A stretch of DNA of 44,591 nucleotides, taken from an uncultured bacterium. GTDB lineage: Bacteria > Bacillota > Clostridia > Lachnospirales > Lachnospiraceae. The stretch covers positions 1-44,591 of the forward strand of contig CANRWP010000026.1 in the NCBI GenBank assembly GCA_947643595.1, given 5' to 3'. Under the pieces are notes generated by a model that was given only the letters and a program-made list of their open reading frames with translations, searched no databases and was not told the origin of the DNA. Made by a program: the position numbers and the translations under genes. Shown piece by piece: positions 23,992-32,225 of this stretch (its first letter is position 1; each line of letters opens with the position of its first letter).

Positions 23992-26143
23992 ACACAGACA
24001 AAAAAAGCATTCCGCCACGGATCTGATAATACAGATGAAGGAGAATGGAAAAAGGCGGATGTGGCTTTTTGTGCTGCTCTGCTTTGTACTGCTGCTGTGC
24101 TATCCGGTGGTGATGACGCTCACCCTGAACAGATATGCGGACGGCAGCGCCCTCTCTGCGGCACTGCGGCAGAGCGTGGGACATGATATACTGAGCCTGA
24201 CCGGCGGCATTACCGTTTTTCTGCTGACCGCAGGCGGCGTTTTATGCGCGGTGGAAGGTTTTTCGTGGATCTACTCCCGGCGGAAGATCGATATGTATCT
24301 GGCTCAGCCGATCACAAGAGGACGCAGATTCCTGATGACTTACATAAACGGTATTCTGATCTACTTTATACCTTATATAATATCGCTGCTGCTGGCACTG
24401 CTGCTCCTGTCGGGGATGGGAGCGGCGTCCGGAGCGCTTTTTGTAGATGTTCTTTTCACCCTGCCCGCGGCGCTGATCTATTTTCTGGCAGTGTATAATC
24501 TGACACTGACTGCAATGATGATCAGCGGCAAAAAGGGCATGGCAGGCTTTCTGGTGCTGATGGGCTTTCTGTACGACCTGCTTCTTCGCGCCACGCTGGA
24601 AAGCTTTTGCGGCAGTTATTTTTCCACATTTGCGGGCAGGATCCCATCGCGGCAGTATATTTCCCCGGTTTGCCGCATCTTTGTCATGTTGAACGAAAAC
24701 AGGTTTTCGTGGGAGGAGGGGATCGTGACATCCGGGGAGGTGGTGAGGGAACTGGTGCTGCCGATGCTGCCCGGCATGGCGGTTTTGTTTCTGGAAGCGG
24801 TCGTGTTTGGCGTGACAGCGTACGCCTGTTATAAGAGAAGACCGATGGAAGCAGTCTCGCGGGTGCTGGCGTTTCCGGTTCTGAAGGGACCGGTGAAAGT
24901 GCTGCTTATTTTGCTGACAGGGCTTATCTCCTGCCTCGGTTTTTGCGATATCGCGGACAACAACGGTTTTCTTGTGGCTTTTTCAGGGCTTTTGTTTGGC
25001 ATTCTGTTCTGCCAGGCGCTGATGGAGATCGTGTATGAGGGTGATCTGAAAGCTTTTGCCCGCCATAAAAAGTCCTTTGGAGTCGCTGCTTCGTTGACGG
25101 TCTGCGTCTATCTGTTTTTTGCGCTGGATGTAAGCGGCTACGACAACTGGGTGCCGGATCAGAGACAGGTGGAGAGCGCGGCGATCGATATTTATTTCGG
25201 AAATCATTATCGGTTTGACCGTGTGGACGAGAACGGAAACCCGGTATGGGGGGACGATTATATTCTGGAGGAGATGAAAATGACAGATGTGTCAGGCGTG
25301 CTGTCCCTGGCGAGGGACGGGATGGGGAAAGACGCGCCAAAGCAGGATGCGGATACTCGTCTGCGCTGCGACGTAAAATATATACTGAAAAACGGAAAAG
25401 TGAGGTATCGAAATTTTACGATCGATTATGAACAGGAAAAGACCGTGCTGGATATTTTGTTTGCCAACAAAGAGTATAAGGAGGGGGCGAATCAGGTACT
25501 CTCCGATGAGATGGACCGGATTTTTGAGCGGAGCCGGGCATACTACAGCAACGGTCTGCAGGACAGAGAGATCGTCGATAAAAATGCGCTGCAGCTGATG
25601 AGGGCCTATCAGGCGGATGTCCGGGAGATGTCCTTTTCGGATGTGAAGGGTGCGATGCCCTGCGGATTTTTGAAACTGAATTACCGGACGGACACGATGG
25701 GAGAAAACACACTGGAATATCCGGTATTTCCAAGTTTTACGGGAACGGTGGAATACCTGCGCGGCAAGAATCTGGAATTGTATCTGAATATTATTCCGGA
25801 GTCTGTGGAGAGTATAAAGGTGGTATATTACGGTGAGAGGGAGGAAGATATGGAGGTCACGACGATGGATTCCTTTTTCGGAACCGCCGTGACGACAGCT
25901 TCGACGGCAGCGATGATGGAAAAAGAATATACGGACAGAGGAAAGATCGAGGAACTGCTCGGCTGTATTTATCCGTCCTATCTGTCTGGCTGGCTGTATG
26001 TTCCGGATATTTTGGAGGAGAGCATAAGCGTGCATATACAGGAGGCTGACAACAGAGAGGCATGGTACTATAACTGGAATGATTCGTTTGTCATGAGAAA
26101 GAATGAAGTGCCGGAGTTTGTGAGAGAAGATACAGGGGGTTGA
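23960..26143 (+). CDS. ABC permease with large extracellular domain (DUF6449-like)
   Basis: A 727-residue permease. Residues 1-420 hold about ten helices (first WLFVLLCFVLLLCYPVVM, last before the domain VAASLTVCVYLFFALDV). The C-terminal 300 residues (from VSGYDNWVPDQRQ) are soluble, acidic and contain no membrane segment, in line with the DUF6449 permeases of Bacillota. The start is ATG 23960 or 23963 within the end of the ATPase gene, after GGAGG (23946-23950). Function is inferred from module type: export or sensing of an envelope-acting compound. The outer domain could bind the ligand. Confidence 0.8.
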   Translation: MMSKNSSWKTEHRQKKHSATDLIIQMKENGKRRMWLFVLLCFVLLLCYPVVMTLTLNRYADGSALSAALRQSVGHDILSLTGGITVFLLTAGGVLCAVEGFSWIYSRRKIDMYLAQPITRGRRFLMTYINGILIYFIPYIISLLLALLLLSGMGAASGALFVDVLFTLPAALIYFLAVYNLTLTAMMISGKKGMAGFLVLMGFLYDLLLRATLESFCGSYFSTFAGRIPSRQYISPVCRIFVMLNENRFSWEEGIVTSGEVVRELVLPMLPGMAVLFLEAVVFGVTAYACYKRRPMEAVSRVLAFPVLKGPVKVLLILLTGLISCLGFCDIADNNGFLVAFSGLLFGILFCQALMEIVYEGDLKAFARHKKSFGVAASLTVCVYLFFALDVSGYDNWVPDQRQVESAAIDIYFGNHYRFDRVDENGNPVWGDDYILEEMKMTDVSGVLSLARDGMGKDAPKQDADTRLRCDVKYILKNGKVRYRNFTIDYEQEKTVLDILFANKEYKEGANQVLSDEMDRIFERSRAYYSNGLQDREIVDKNALQLMRAYQADVREMSFSDVKGAMPCGFLKLNYRTDTMGENTLEYPVFPSFTGTVEYLRGKNLELYLNIIPESVESIKVVYYGEREEDMEVTTMDSFFGTAVTTASTAAMMEKEYTDRGKIEELLGCIYPSYLSGWLYVPDILEESISVHIQEADNREAWYYNWNDSFVMRKNEVPEFVREDTGG

Positions 26144-26154
26144 TCGAAATAAAA

Positions 26155-26880
26155 ATGGGAAATAGAGAACCTGTGATACAGGTAAAAGGATTATATAAAA
26201 TATACCGGCTGGGGCAGGAGAAGGTGCGAGCCCTGAACGGAGTGGACTTTGTGATCAACCGGGGAGAGTTCTGTTCCATCGTGGGAACTTCCGGCTCCGG
26301 GAAATCGACGTTGCTCAATATGCTGGCAGGGTTAGAAAAACCGACCAAAGGCGAGATCGTGATCGCCGGCGAACATATGGAGACCAAGAAGGAAAATCAG
26401 CTCGTGAAGTTTCGGAGGGAACATATCGGCTTTATTTTTCAGTCCTACAATCTGCTTCCGACGTTGAACGCGATTGAAAATGTGGCGCTTCCGCTGACTT
26501 TTCAGGGCATGAACAAAAAGGCGCGGACAAAGCGGGCGTCGGAGCTGTTGGATATGGTGGGGCTCTCCACCCACAAAAAACATAAACCGACACAGATGTC
26601 AGGCGGGCAGCAGCAGAGGGTCGGCATGGCGAGAGCACTGGTGGTGCAGCCGGAGATCATTTTCGCGGATGAGCCCACCGGAAATCTGGATTCCGTCACC
26701 TCGGAGGAGATGATGGAACTGATGCGCAGGGTGGTGTATGAGAGGAATCAGACCCTGGTCATGGTTACCCACGACGATCATCTGGCCAGCTACGCGGACA
26801 GAATTATCCGGATAAGGGACGGAAAAGTCATAGAGATTACGGAGAAGAAGAGAGAAGTGAAAGGGGAGCAGAAAGGATGA
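26155..26880 (+). CDS. ABC transporter ATP-binding protein, MacB/LolD type
   Basis: A 241-residue ATPase with Walker A GTSGSGKST (44-52), Q loop FQSYNLLP, full signature MSGGQQQRV, Walker B IIFADEPTGNLD and switch VTHDDH. The GNLDS ending is typical of the MacB/LolD/FtsE group that works with FtsX-like permeases by mechanotransmission. The frame opens at TTG 26140, overlapping the previous stop; ATG 26155 is used here but the start is uncertain. It overlaps the next gene (ATGA). Confidence 0.92.
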   Translation: MGNREPVIQVKGLYKIYRLGQEKVRALNGVDFVINRGEFCSIVGTSGSGKSTLLNMLAGLEKPTKGEIVIAGEHMETKKENQLVKFRREHIGFIFQSYNLLPTLNAIENVALPLTFQGMNKKARTKRASELLDMVGLSTHKKHKPTQMSGGQQQRVGMARALVVQPEIIFADEPTGNLDSVTSEEMMELMRRVVYERNQTLVMVTHDDHLASYADRIIRIRDGKVIEITEKKREVKGEQKG

Positions 26881-28610
26881 AGAGGAAAATGAGCAAATGG
26901 ATCAAGAGAAGCATGGCTTTTGTGCTCGCGGGGATGATCGCCATGTCCGGAGCCGGGGTGTGGGTTATGCAGGCGCAGGCGGTCAGCGGCAATGACGTGG
27001 AAGGACCGGCGCCCACCGACAGCCAGATGGATACGGCAAAATCAGATATTGCGACCTATGCCAACAATCTGATCGTCTCCCGGAATCTGACGGGGAAAGA
27101 CAAGCAGAAGATTCTGGATATGCTGGATGAGGCGCGGTATAAGATCGGGCACGATTACAATCACGCGAACGGCTATGCGGAGATGCAGAGTTATGTGGCC
27201 AATGTGCGGAGCATGATGGATGCGGTGGTGGCGGCGATCCCGTCCAGTACCAGCGATTTTCTGACGCTGGCCGACACCTATCTGACCCCGTCCGTGAAAT
27301 ACGGGCAGGCGGTGACGATCGTGCTGCCGGTGATCAATTACAGCCCGACGGAGCTCAGCGATGTGATGGTGAGGGCGAAAGTCTCCAATCTGGTGTCCGA
27401 GTGGCCTTTTGAGCCCACGTCGGCGGGGATGACCAGATCGATCCTCAGCTTTCCCCCCTACGACAATACGAAGAGCATGGAAACCGTGCGGCAGGATGTG
27501 TCTTTCAACTTCGTGGTGCGCTCCGACGTGAAGACCGGCTATTACCCTCTTGTGTTCGAGGTGACTTACACGAGAAACGGGAATGTGGAGAAAGCGGAGA
27601 TCACTACCTATGTAAAGACGACGGGCAAACCGGAGAGCGGAACTTTGGACGGCGATAAGGAGGACGATAAAGCGGAATCCTCCAAGCCGCGTATCATTGT
27701 GACGGGATTTGAGACCGTCCCGGCACAGGTTTATGCGGGGGAGACGTTCACCGTGACGATCCATGTACAGAACACTTCCAAATCCGCCAGCGTGACGAAT
27801 GTACTGTTTGATATGCAGGCGAAGGAGGAGGGGAAGGATGAGGACAGCAAGTTTGCGGCTTTTCTGCCCACTTCCGGCTCCAGTTCCGTCTATGTGGATT
27901 CCATAGCGCCGGGGGCGTCGAAGGATCTGGTGATCGAGATGTCGGCGAAGTCCGACCTGTCCCAGAAGCCCTATGTGCTGGATGTGAATATGAAGTATGA
28001 CGCGAAAGAGGCGGTGGATCTGACCGATACGGCCAGCGTGTCCATTCCGATCTATCAGGAGCAGCGCTGCGAGACCGGCGACGCGGAGGTGACGCCCACG
28101 GATATCACGGTGGGCGGTCAGAGCAATATTATGTTTGACGTATACAATACGGGAAAGACGACCCTCTACAATGTCTGGGTAAAATTTGAGGGGGACAGCA
28201 TCAGCGGCGGAGACAGTTTCCTCGGCACGATCTCATCGGGGGCTACGGGCAGCGTGGACGCCATGGTGACCGGCGCTGCGGCGACGATGGACGACGGCAG
28301 GATCAGGGCGGTGATATCCTATGAAAATGAATCCGGCGCCATATCAACGGTAGAAAAAGAGCTGGAACTGTTCGTGTCGGAAGAAGTTATGGGAGATTTC
28401 TCCGATATGTCTGTGGGCATGGAAGGCGAGATGGGCATGGAGGAACTGGAGGGAAGCGGCGGTATCAAACAGTTTATTCTGCCGATCGTTCTGGCCAGTG
28501 TTGTCGTTTTGACCGCAGTGATCATTATCATAGTGCGGATCAGAAAAAAGAAAAAAGAGAAAGCGGAACTGGCAGCGGATCTGGAAGCGCTGGATGAGAC
28601 GGATAAGTGA
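26877..28610 (+). CDS. Secreted membrane-anchored accessory protein of the MacB-like transporter
   Basis: A 577-residue protein. Signal peptide at residues 1-36 (AFVLAGMIAMSGAGVWVMQAQA), a helical segment (about 50-125), then three beta-rich Ig-like domains of the CARDB/COG1361 kind (about 145-245, 275-390, 395-505) and a C-terminal transmembrane helix (about 527-550) followed by KKKKEKAE. It would stand outside the cell, anchored at the C-terminus. ATG 26877 overlaps the ATPase stop and it precedes the FtsX-like permease by 41 bases, so it is probably a subunit of that transporter in place of the usual periplasmic adaptor. Domain limits are by eye. Confidence 0.75.
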   Translation: MKRKMSKWIKRSMAFVLAGMIAMSGAGVWVMQAQAVSGNDVEGPAPTDSQMDTAKSDIATYANNLIVSRNLTGKDKQKILDMLDEARYKIGHDYNHANGYAEMQSYVANVRSMMDAVVAAIPSSTSDFLTLADTYLTPSVKYGQAVTIVLPVINYSPTELSDVMVRAKVSNLVSEWPFEPTSAGMTRSILSFPPYDNTKSMETVRQDVSFNFVVRSDVKTGYYPLVFEVTYTRNGNVEKAEITTYVKTTGKPESGTLDGDKEDDKAESSKPRIIVTGFETVPAQVYAGETFTVTIHVQNTSKSASVTNVLFDMQAKEEGKDEDSKFAAFLPTSGSSSVYVDSIAPGASKDLVIEMSAKSDLSQKPYVLDVNMKYDAKEAVDLTDTASVSIPIYQEQRCETGDAEVTPTDITVGGQSNIMFDVYNTGKTTLYNVWVKFEGDSISGGDSFLGTISSGATGSVDAMVTGAAATMDDGRIRAVISYENESGAISTVEKELELFVSEEVMGDFSDMSVGMEGEMGMEELEGSGGIKQFILPIVLASVVVLTAVIIIIVRIRKKKKEKAELAADLEALDETDK

Positions 28611-28651
28611 CGGAAAGAGAGAAAGTATAGAGAGAGGGAATAGGTATCAAT

Positions 28652-30010
28652 ATGCGATTTATTGACTTGCTTCGAATGAGTATGTCAAACCTGTTCAAGA
28701 GAAAAGTGCGGACCATTCTGACGGTGCTTGGGGTGGTGATCGGCGTGGCTTCCATTGTGGTTATGGTATCGCTGGGGCTCGGACTCAATAAGGCGACCAT
28801 GGAGCAGATAGCGGATTATGCCAGCCTGACGGCTGTCATGGTGAGTGAGCCCTGGGATTCGGAGGGTGTCAGTGAGAAGGACAAAAAACATCTGGATGAC
28901 AATCTGGTGGAGGAGCTGAAACAGCTTCCCCATGTGGTGGGTGTGGATCCCTATCTGAACATAGATATCCTGGCGAGGTACGGGAATTATGAGGGCTATG
29001 TCATGCTGCAGGCGACCACTCTGTCCGCACTGGAAGATATGAATATCGACGTGGGGGAGGGTTCGCTTCCGAAAGAGGACGACGGAGAGTTGAAACTGTT
29101 TTTCGGCAATATGGTCCTGGCGAACTTTTACAGCACGACAGGCGGAGGAGGCGGCTATTGGGAGTCGAACGAACTGCCGGATATCGATCTGATGAACGAT
29201 TCGGTCTTCTATATTCTGGACAGAGACGCTTACTATAATTCGCAGGGCGGCGGCACGGACGAAAACGGAAAGCCCTATAAAAAGCCGAAAAAACATTTGA
29301 TTCCGACGGCCGGAATCGCAGCCGGCGGCACGGAGGTGTACCGCAATTACAGCTGGAATACTTACTGCAATATCAACGAGCTTCTTCCGGTGCTGAAGAA
29401 AGAATTTAAGGGGAGGACCATCCCGGGCCAGCCCACCACATCCAAGGGAAAGCCTTACAAAGAAATATTTTATTCCCAGCTGAACGTCAATGTGGACGAT
29501 ATGTCGAATGTGGCCGAGGTGACGCAGCTGATTGCGGATATGGGATATAATGCCAACAACGACGCGGAGTGGATTGAATCCCAGCAGCAGCAGCTCGGCA
29601 TGATCCAGGCGGTGCTGGGGGGGATCGGCGCGGTATCTCTGTTTGTGGCGGCGATCGGTATCACCAATACGATGATGATGTCCATCTACGAGCGGACGAA
29701 AGAGATCGGCGTGATGAAAGTGCTTGGCTGTGATATGAGAAATATCGGCACGCTGTTTTTGATGGAGGCGGGCTTCATCGGTTTTCTGGGGGGTATCGTC
29801 GGACTGATCTTAAGTTTTACCCTGTCGGGAACCATCAATTATCTGGTGAGCAAATCGGAGAATATGGGGATGGAGAATATTTCGTATATTCCGTTCTGGC
29901 TGGTACTGCTTTCCATGGCCTTCGCGGTGTTAGTAGGCATGGTGGCGGGATTTTTCCCCGCGAGAAGGGCGATGAAGCTGAGTCCGCTTGCGGCGATCAG
30001 GAATGAATAG
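28652..30010 (+). CDS. MacB-like FtsX-family ABC permease
   Basis: A 452-residue permease with the MacB layout. An N-terminal helix follows LFKRKVRTILTVLGVVIGV; an extracellular domain spans about residues 45-310; then come three helices with IGITNTMMMSIYERTKEIGVMKVLGC, the FtsX signature, and the ending FFPARRAMKLSPLAAIRNE. The extracellular domain holds Gly-rich insertions. With the ATPase at 26155 and the accessory protein it makes a three-gene transporter. Substrates of this group include antimicrobial peptides and lipids; none can be assigned here. Confidence 0.92.
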   Translation: MRFIDLLRMSMSNLFKRKVRTILTVLGVVIGVASIVVMVSLGLGLNKATMEQIADYASLTAVMVSEPWDSEGVSEKDKKHLDDNLVEELKQLPHVVGVDPYLNIDILARYGNYEGYVMLQATTLSALEDMNIDVGEGSLPKEDDGELKLFFGNMVLANFYSTTGGGGGYWESNELPDIDLMNDSVFYILDRDAYYNSQGGGTDENGKPYKKPKKHLIPTAGIAAGGTEVYRNYSWNTYCNINELLPVLKKEFKGRTIPGQPTTSKGKPYKEIFYSQLNVNVDDMSNVAEVTQLIADMGYNANNDAEWIESQQQQLGMIQAVLGGIGAVSLFVAAIGITNTMMMSIYERTKEIGVMKVLGCDMRNIGTLFLMEAGFIGFLGGIVGLILSFTLSGTINYLVSKSENMGMENISYIPFWLVLLSMAFAVLVGMVAGFFPARRAMKLSPLAAIRNE

Positions 30011-30112
30011 AGGCTGCCTGGTGACGGAGGGCGGGTGTGAGAACTTATCAGCCGCCGCTCCGAGAACAGTGGAAGAGATCGAGGATACGATGCAAAAGGG
30101 GGGTTTCACCTT

Positions 30113-30988
30113 TTAAGGTTTCCGGGGCTTTCCGTAGTAGAGGATGCCGAGGGCGCCCGGTCCGGCGTGAGTGCCGATGCTGGGGCTGATATCGTTGATG
30201 ATGATATCGGTAAATCCGGTCTGTTCTTTTACCAGTCCTGCCGCCATTTGTGCGTCCTCAGGACAGTTTCCGTGCACGATGCCGACCGGCAGGGAATAAT
30301 CGGTGTCCTCCTCCAGCGTTTCTTTCATCCTCTCGATGAGAGTGTGGATGGATTTTTTTCTGCCGCGCACAGTTCCGGCTGAGACCAGAGTGCCGGTATC
30401 GCTGACATAGAGGAAGGGTTTCAGATTTAAAGCGCTGCCCACCAGAGCGGTGGCCTTGCTCACCCTGCCGCCTCTCTGCAGGTGAAACAGATCGTCCACG
30501 GTAAACTGTACGTTGATGTGGTGTTTGAACGCTTCGATGGCCTCCACGACTTCCTCGTAGGAAGCGCCCTTCTTTTTCAGGGAGTTAGCCTGCAGTACCA
30601 TGATGGATTCGCCCAGGGAGACGTTCAGGGAATCGATCACCGTGATCTTTGCGTCGGTATATTCCTCCGAAAGTTCTTTCGCGACCATGCAGACATTGTT
30701 GTAGCTTCCGCTCAGGGCAGAGGAGAAGGCGATGTGAATGATATCACAGTCTTTCTCCAGAAGGGCGCGGAACTTTTCTTCGATCACGGCGGGATTGTTC
30801 GCCTGGGAGCCGGGCAGTTCTCCCTTTTTCATGCGCTCATAGAACTCGGCGGGCGGCATATGGAGCTCATCGCCGTAGACGGTCTCCCCGAAGGAGTAGT
30901 ACTGGGGGATGATGGTGGTGTGCAGCCTGTCGATGTATTCCTGAGGCAGGTCTGAATTGGAATCGGTTGTGATAAGATAGTCTCTCAT
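30113..30988 (-). CDS. DegV-family fatty-acid-binding protein
   Basis: A 291-residue two-domain protein opening YLITTDSNSDLPQEY with the family Ser region, SSALSGSYNN in the middle and LQRGGRVSK before the second domain. DegV proteins bind a fatty acid in the cleft between the domains and include the FakB subunits that present fatty acids to FakA kinase. GGAGAAA lies before the ATG on this strand. It is a single minus-strand gene between the MacB-like transporter and tRNA-Trp. The flank 30011-30112 shows no convincing terminator. No fakA partner is in the window. Confidence 0.92.
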   Translation of the reverse strand: MRDYLITTDSNSDLPQEYIDRLHTTIIPQYYSFGETVYGDELHMPPAEFYERMKKGELPGSQANNPAVIEEKFRALLEKDCDIIHIAFSSALSGSYNNVCMVAKELSEEYTDAKITVIDSLNVSLGESIMVLQANSLKKKGASYEEVVEAIEAFKHHINVQFTVDDLFHLQRGGRVSKATALVGSALNLKPFLYVSDTGTLVSAGTVRGRKKSIHTLIERMKETLEEDTDYSLPVGIVHGNCPEDAQMAAGLVKEQTGFTDIIINDISPSIGTHAGPGALGILYYGKPRKP

Positions 30989-31108
30989 GATAATTTCTCC
31001 ATTTTATATTATGATTGTTGTCTGTCGATAATCATATCACAGATGTGGGAAAATTGCTACAATTCAGGTGATTTTTGCAGTTTTTGATAAATTCAGGAAA
31101 ATTTCCAC

Positions 31109-31138
31109 TTGCGAAATGGTATCAGTGTGTGCTATAAT
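31109..31138 (+). promoter_or_regulatory. Promoter of tRNA-Trp
   Basis: TTGCGA (31109-31114) and TATAAT (31133-31138), spacer 18, with a TG one base before the -10 element. Confidence 0.7.
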
Positions 31139-31177
31139 AATCTGCGTGTCAGAGGAAAGATACCCTGGCACAGAGAT

Positions 31178-31248
31178 AGGGGCATAGTTCAAAGGTAGAA
31201 CAGTGGTCTCCAAAACCATCGATGTGGGTTCGATTCCTACTGCCCCTG
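31178..31248 (+). tRNA. tRNA-Trp (anticodon CCA)
   Basis: Acceptor arm AGGGGCA (31178-31184) pairs with TGCCCCT (31241-31247); discriminator G at 31248. The anticodon loop is CTCCAAA with anticodon CCA, the D arm GTTC...GAAC and the T arm has GGTTCGATTCC. The CCA end is not encoded. A T-rich stretch follows but no clear hairpin. Confidence 0.95.
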
Positions 31249-31396
31249 TATTTTCTTTTTAAAATCTTTACGTCAGGCCTTTCGGTCAAAAGTTACGCAG
31301 TTGTCTTTAAATTGGTAGGATAGGTTCCCGGGTTTAGCAGGCGGGGCGGGAAGTTTTTTTTGTATGATTATTTTTGTTTCGGGGAGAAGGAATGAA

Positions 31397-32053
31397 ATGC
31401 AGGCACACAGGAACTATCAAAAAGAACTGGAAAAGATTTTGGGTGCGCTTGAGGAGGCGCACGATAGTATGCCGAGGCTTCTTTTACACAGTTGTTGTGC
31501 GCCCTGCAGCAGTTACTGTATGGAGTATCTGCGGAAATATTTCCGGATCACGGTATTTTATTATAATCCCAATATCACGGAGCAGGAAGAGTACAGGAAG
31601 CGGGTGCAGGAGGAGATACGGCTGATCGAAGCGTACAACCGTCAGGCGGAAAAAGGGGAGCCGGGAGGACCTGCAAAGATAGAGATCCTGGAAGGGGATT
31701 ATGAACCTTCGCGTTTTCTGGATATGGCGAAAGGGCTGGAGGATTGCAGGGAAGGCGGTGCAAGATGCTTTCAATGTTATGGACTGCGGCTCAGAGAATC
31801 GGCGGAGACGGCGAAAAAACTGGGGTTTGACTATTTTGTCACGACGCTGACCATCAGTCCGTTGAAAAATGCGGCGAAGCTCAATGAGATCGGGGAGAAA
31901 CTGGCCGTGGAATACGGCGTCAGGTGGCTGCCCTCCGATTTTAAAAAGAGGGGCGGTTATCAGAGGTCCATAGAGCTGTCGAAGGAGTACGATCTGTACA
32001 GGCAGAACTATTGCGGGTGCGTATTTTCGAAGCGGGCGGCCATGAAGGAGTGA
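31397..32053 (+). CDS. queH: Epoxyqueuosine reductase QueH
   Basis: A 218-residue enzyme of the QueH (former DUF208) family, which reduces epoxyqueuosine to queuosine in tRNA in organisms lacking QueG. The metal-ligand cysteines are visible: Cys33, Cys34 and Cys37 in HSCCAPCSSY, Cys124 and Cys127 in CFQCY, and Cys206/Cys208 in YCGC. ATG 31397 follows GGAGAAGG (31383-31390); the frame to 31364 lacks a site. No other queuosine gene is near and I saw no preQ1 riboswitch in the 150 bases before it. Its neighbours are tRNA-Trp and argS. Confidence 0.93.
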   Translation: MQAHRNYQKELEKILGALEEAHDSMPRLLLHSCCAPCSSYCMEYLRKYFRITVFYYNPNITEQEEYRKRVQEEIRLIEAYNRQAEKGEPGGPAKIEILEGDYEPSRFLDMAKGLEDCREGGARCFQCYGLRLRESAETAKKLGFDYFVTTLTISPLKNAAKLNEIGEKLAVEYGVRWLPSDFKKRGGYQRSIELSKEYDLYRQNYCGCVFSKRAAMKE

Positions 32054-32134
32054 TTTCGGCGGCAGAGTTGTCGGTTCACATCAGGCTGATTTGGAGAGGC
32101 GCGGCTGTTGTTTGGAAAAAGATAAAATTTCCCG

Positions 32135-32163
32135 TTTCAAAGTACAGGTATTAGTGGTAGAAT
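32135..32163 (+). promoter_or_regulatory. Putative argS promoter
   Basis: TTTCAA (32135-32140) and TAGAAT (32158-32163) with 17 bases between, 60 bases before the argS start. Moderate match; no T-box features were found. Confidence 0.4.
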
Positions 32164-32225
32164 GTGTAGAGAGAAGGACCATGAACATTTTCTGGACAAA
32201 CAGGACAAAAGGACGAGGAGAAGAG

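Noticed and set aside
30096..30120. Terminator at the end of the degV gene
   Set aside because: The possible stem (AAAAGG/CCTTTT) is short and lacks a clear T tail on either strand.
31249..31396. Possible preQ1 riboswitch before queH
   Set aside because: The stretch has G- and T-rich parts, but the class I aptamer order and its A-rich tail are not present.
32054..32225. T-box leader before argS, and likewise before cysE/cysS
   Set aside because: No specifier stem, T-box sequence or terminator/antiterminator pair was found; the cysE leader is only about 80 bases.
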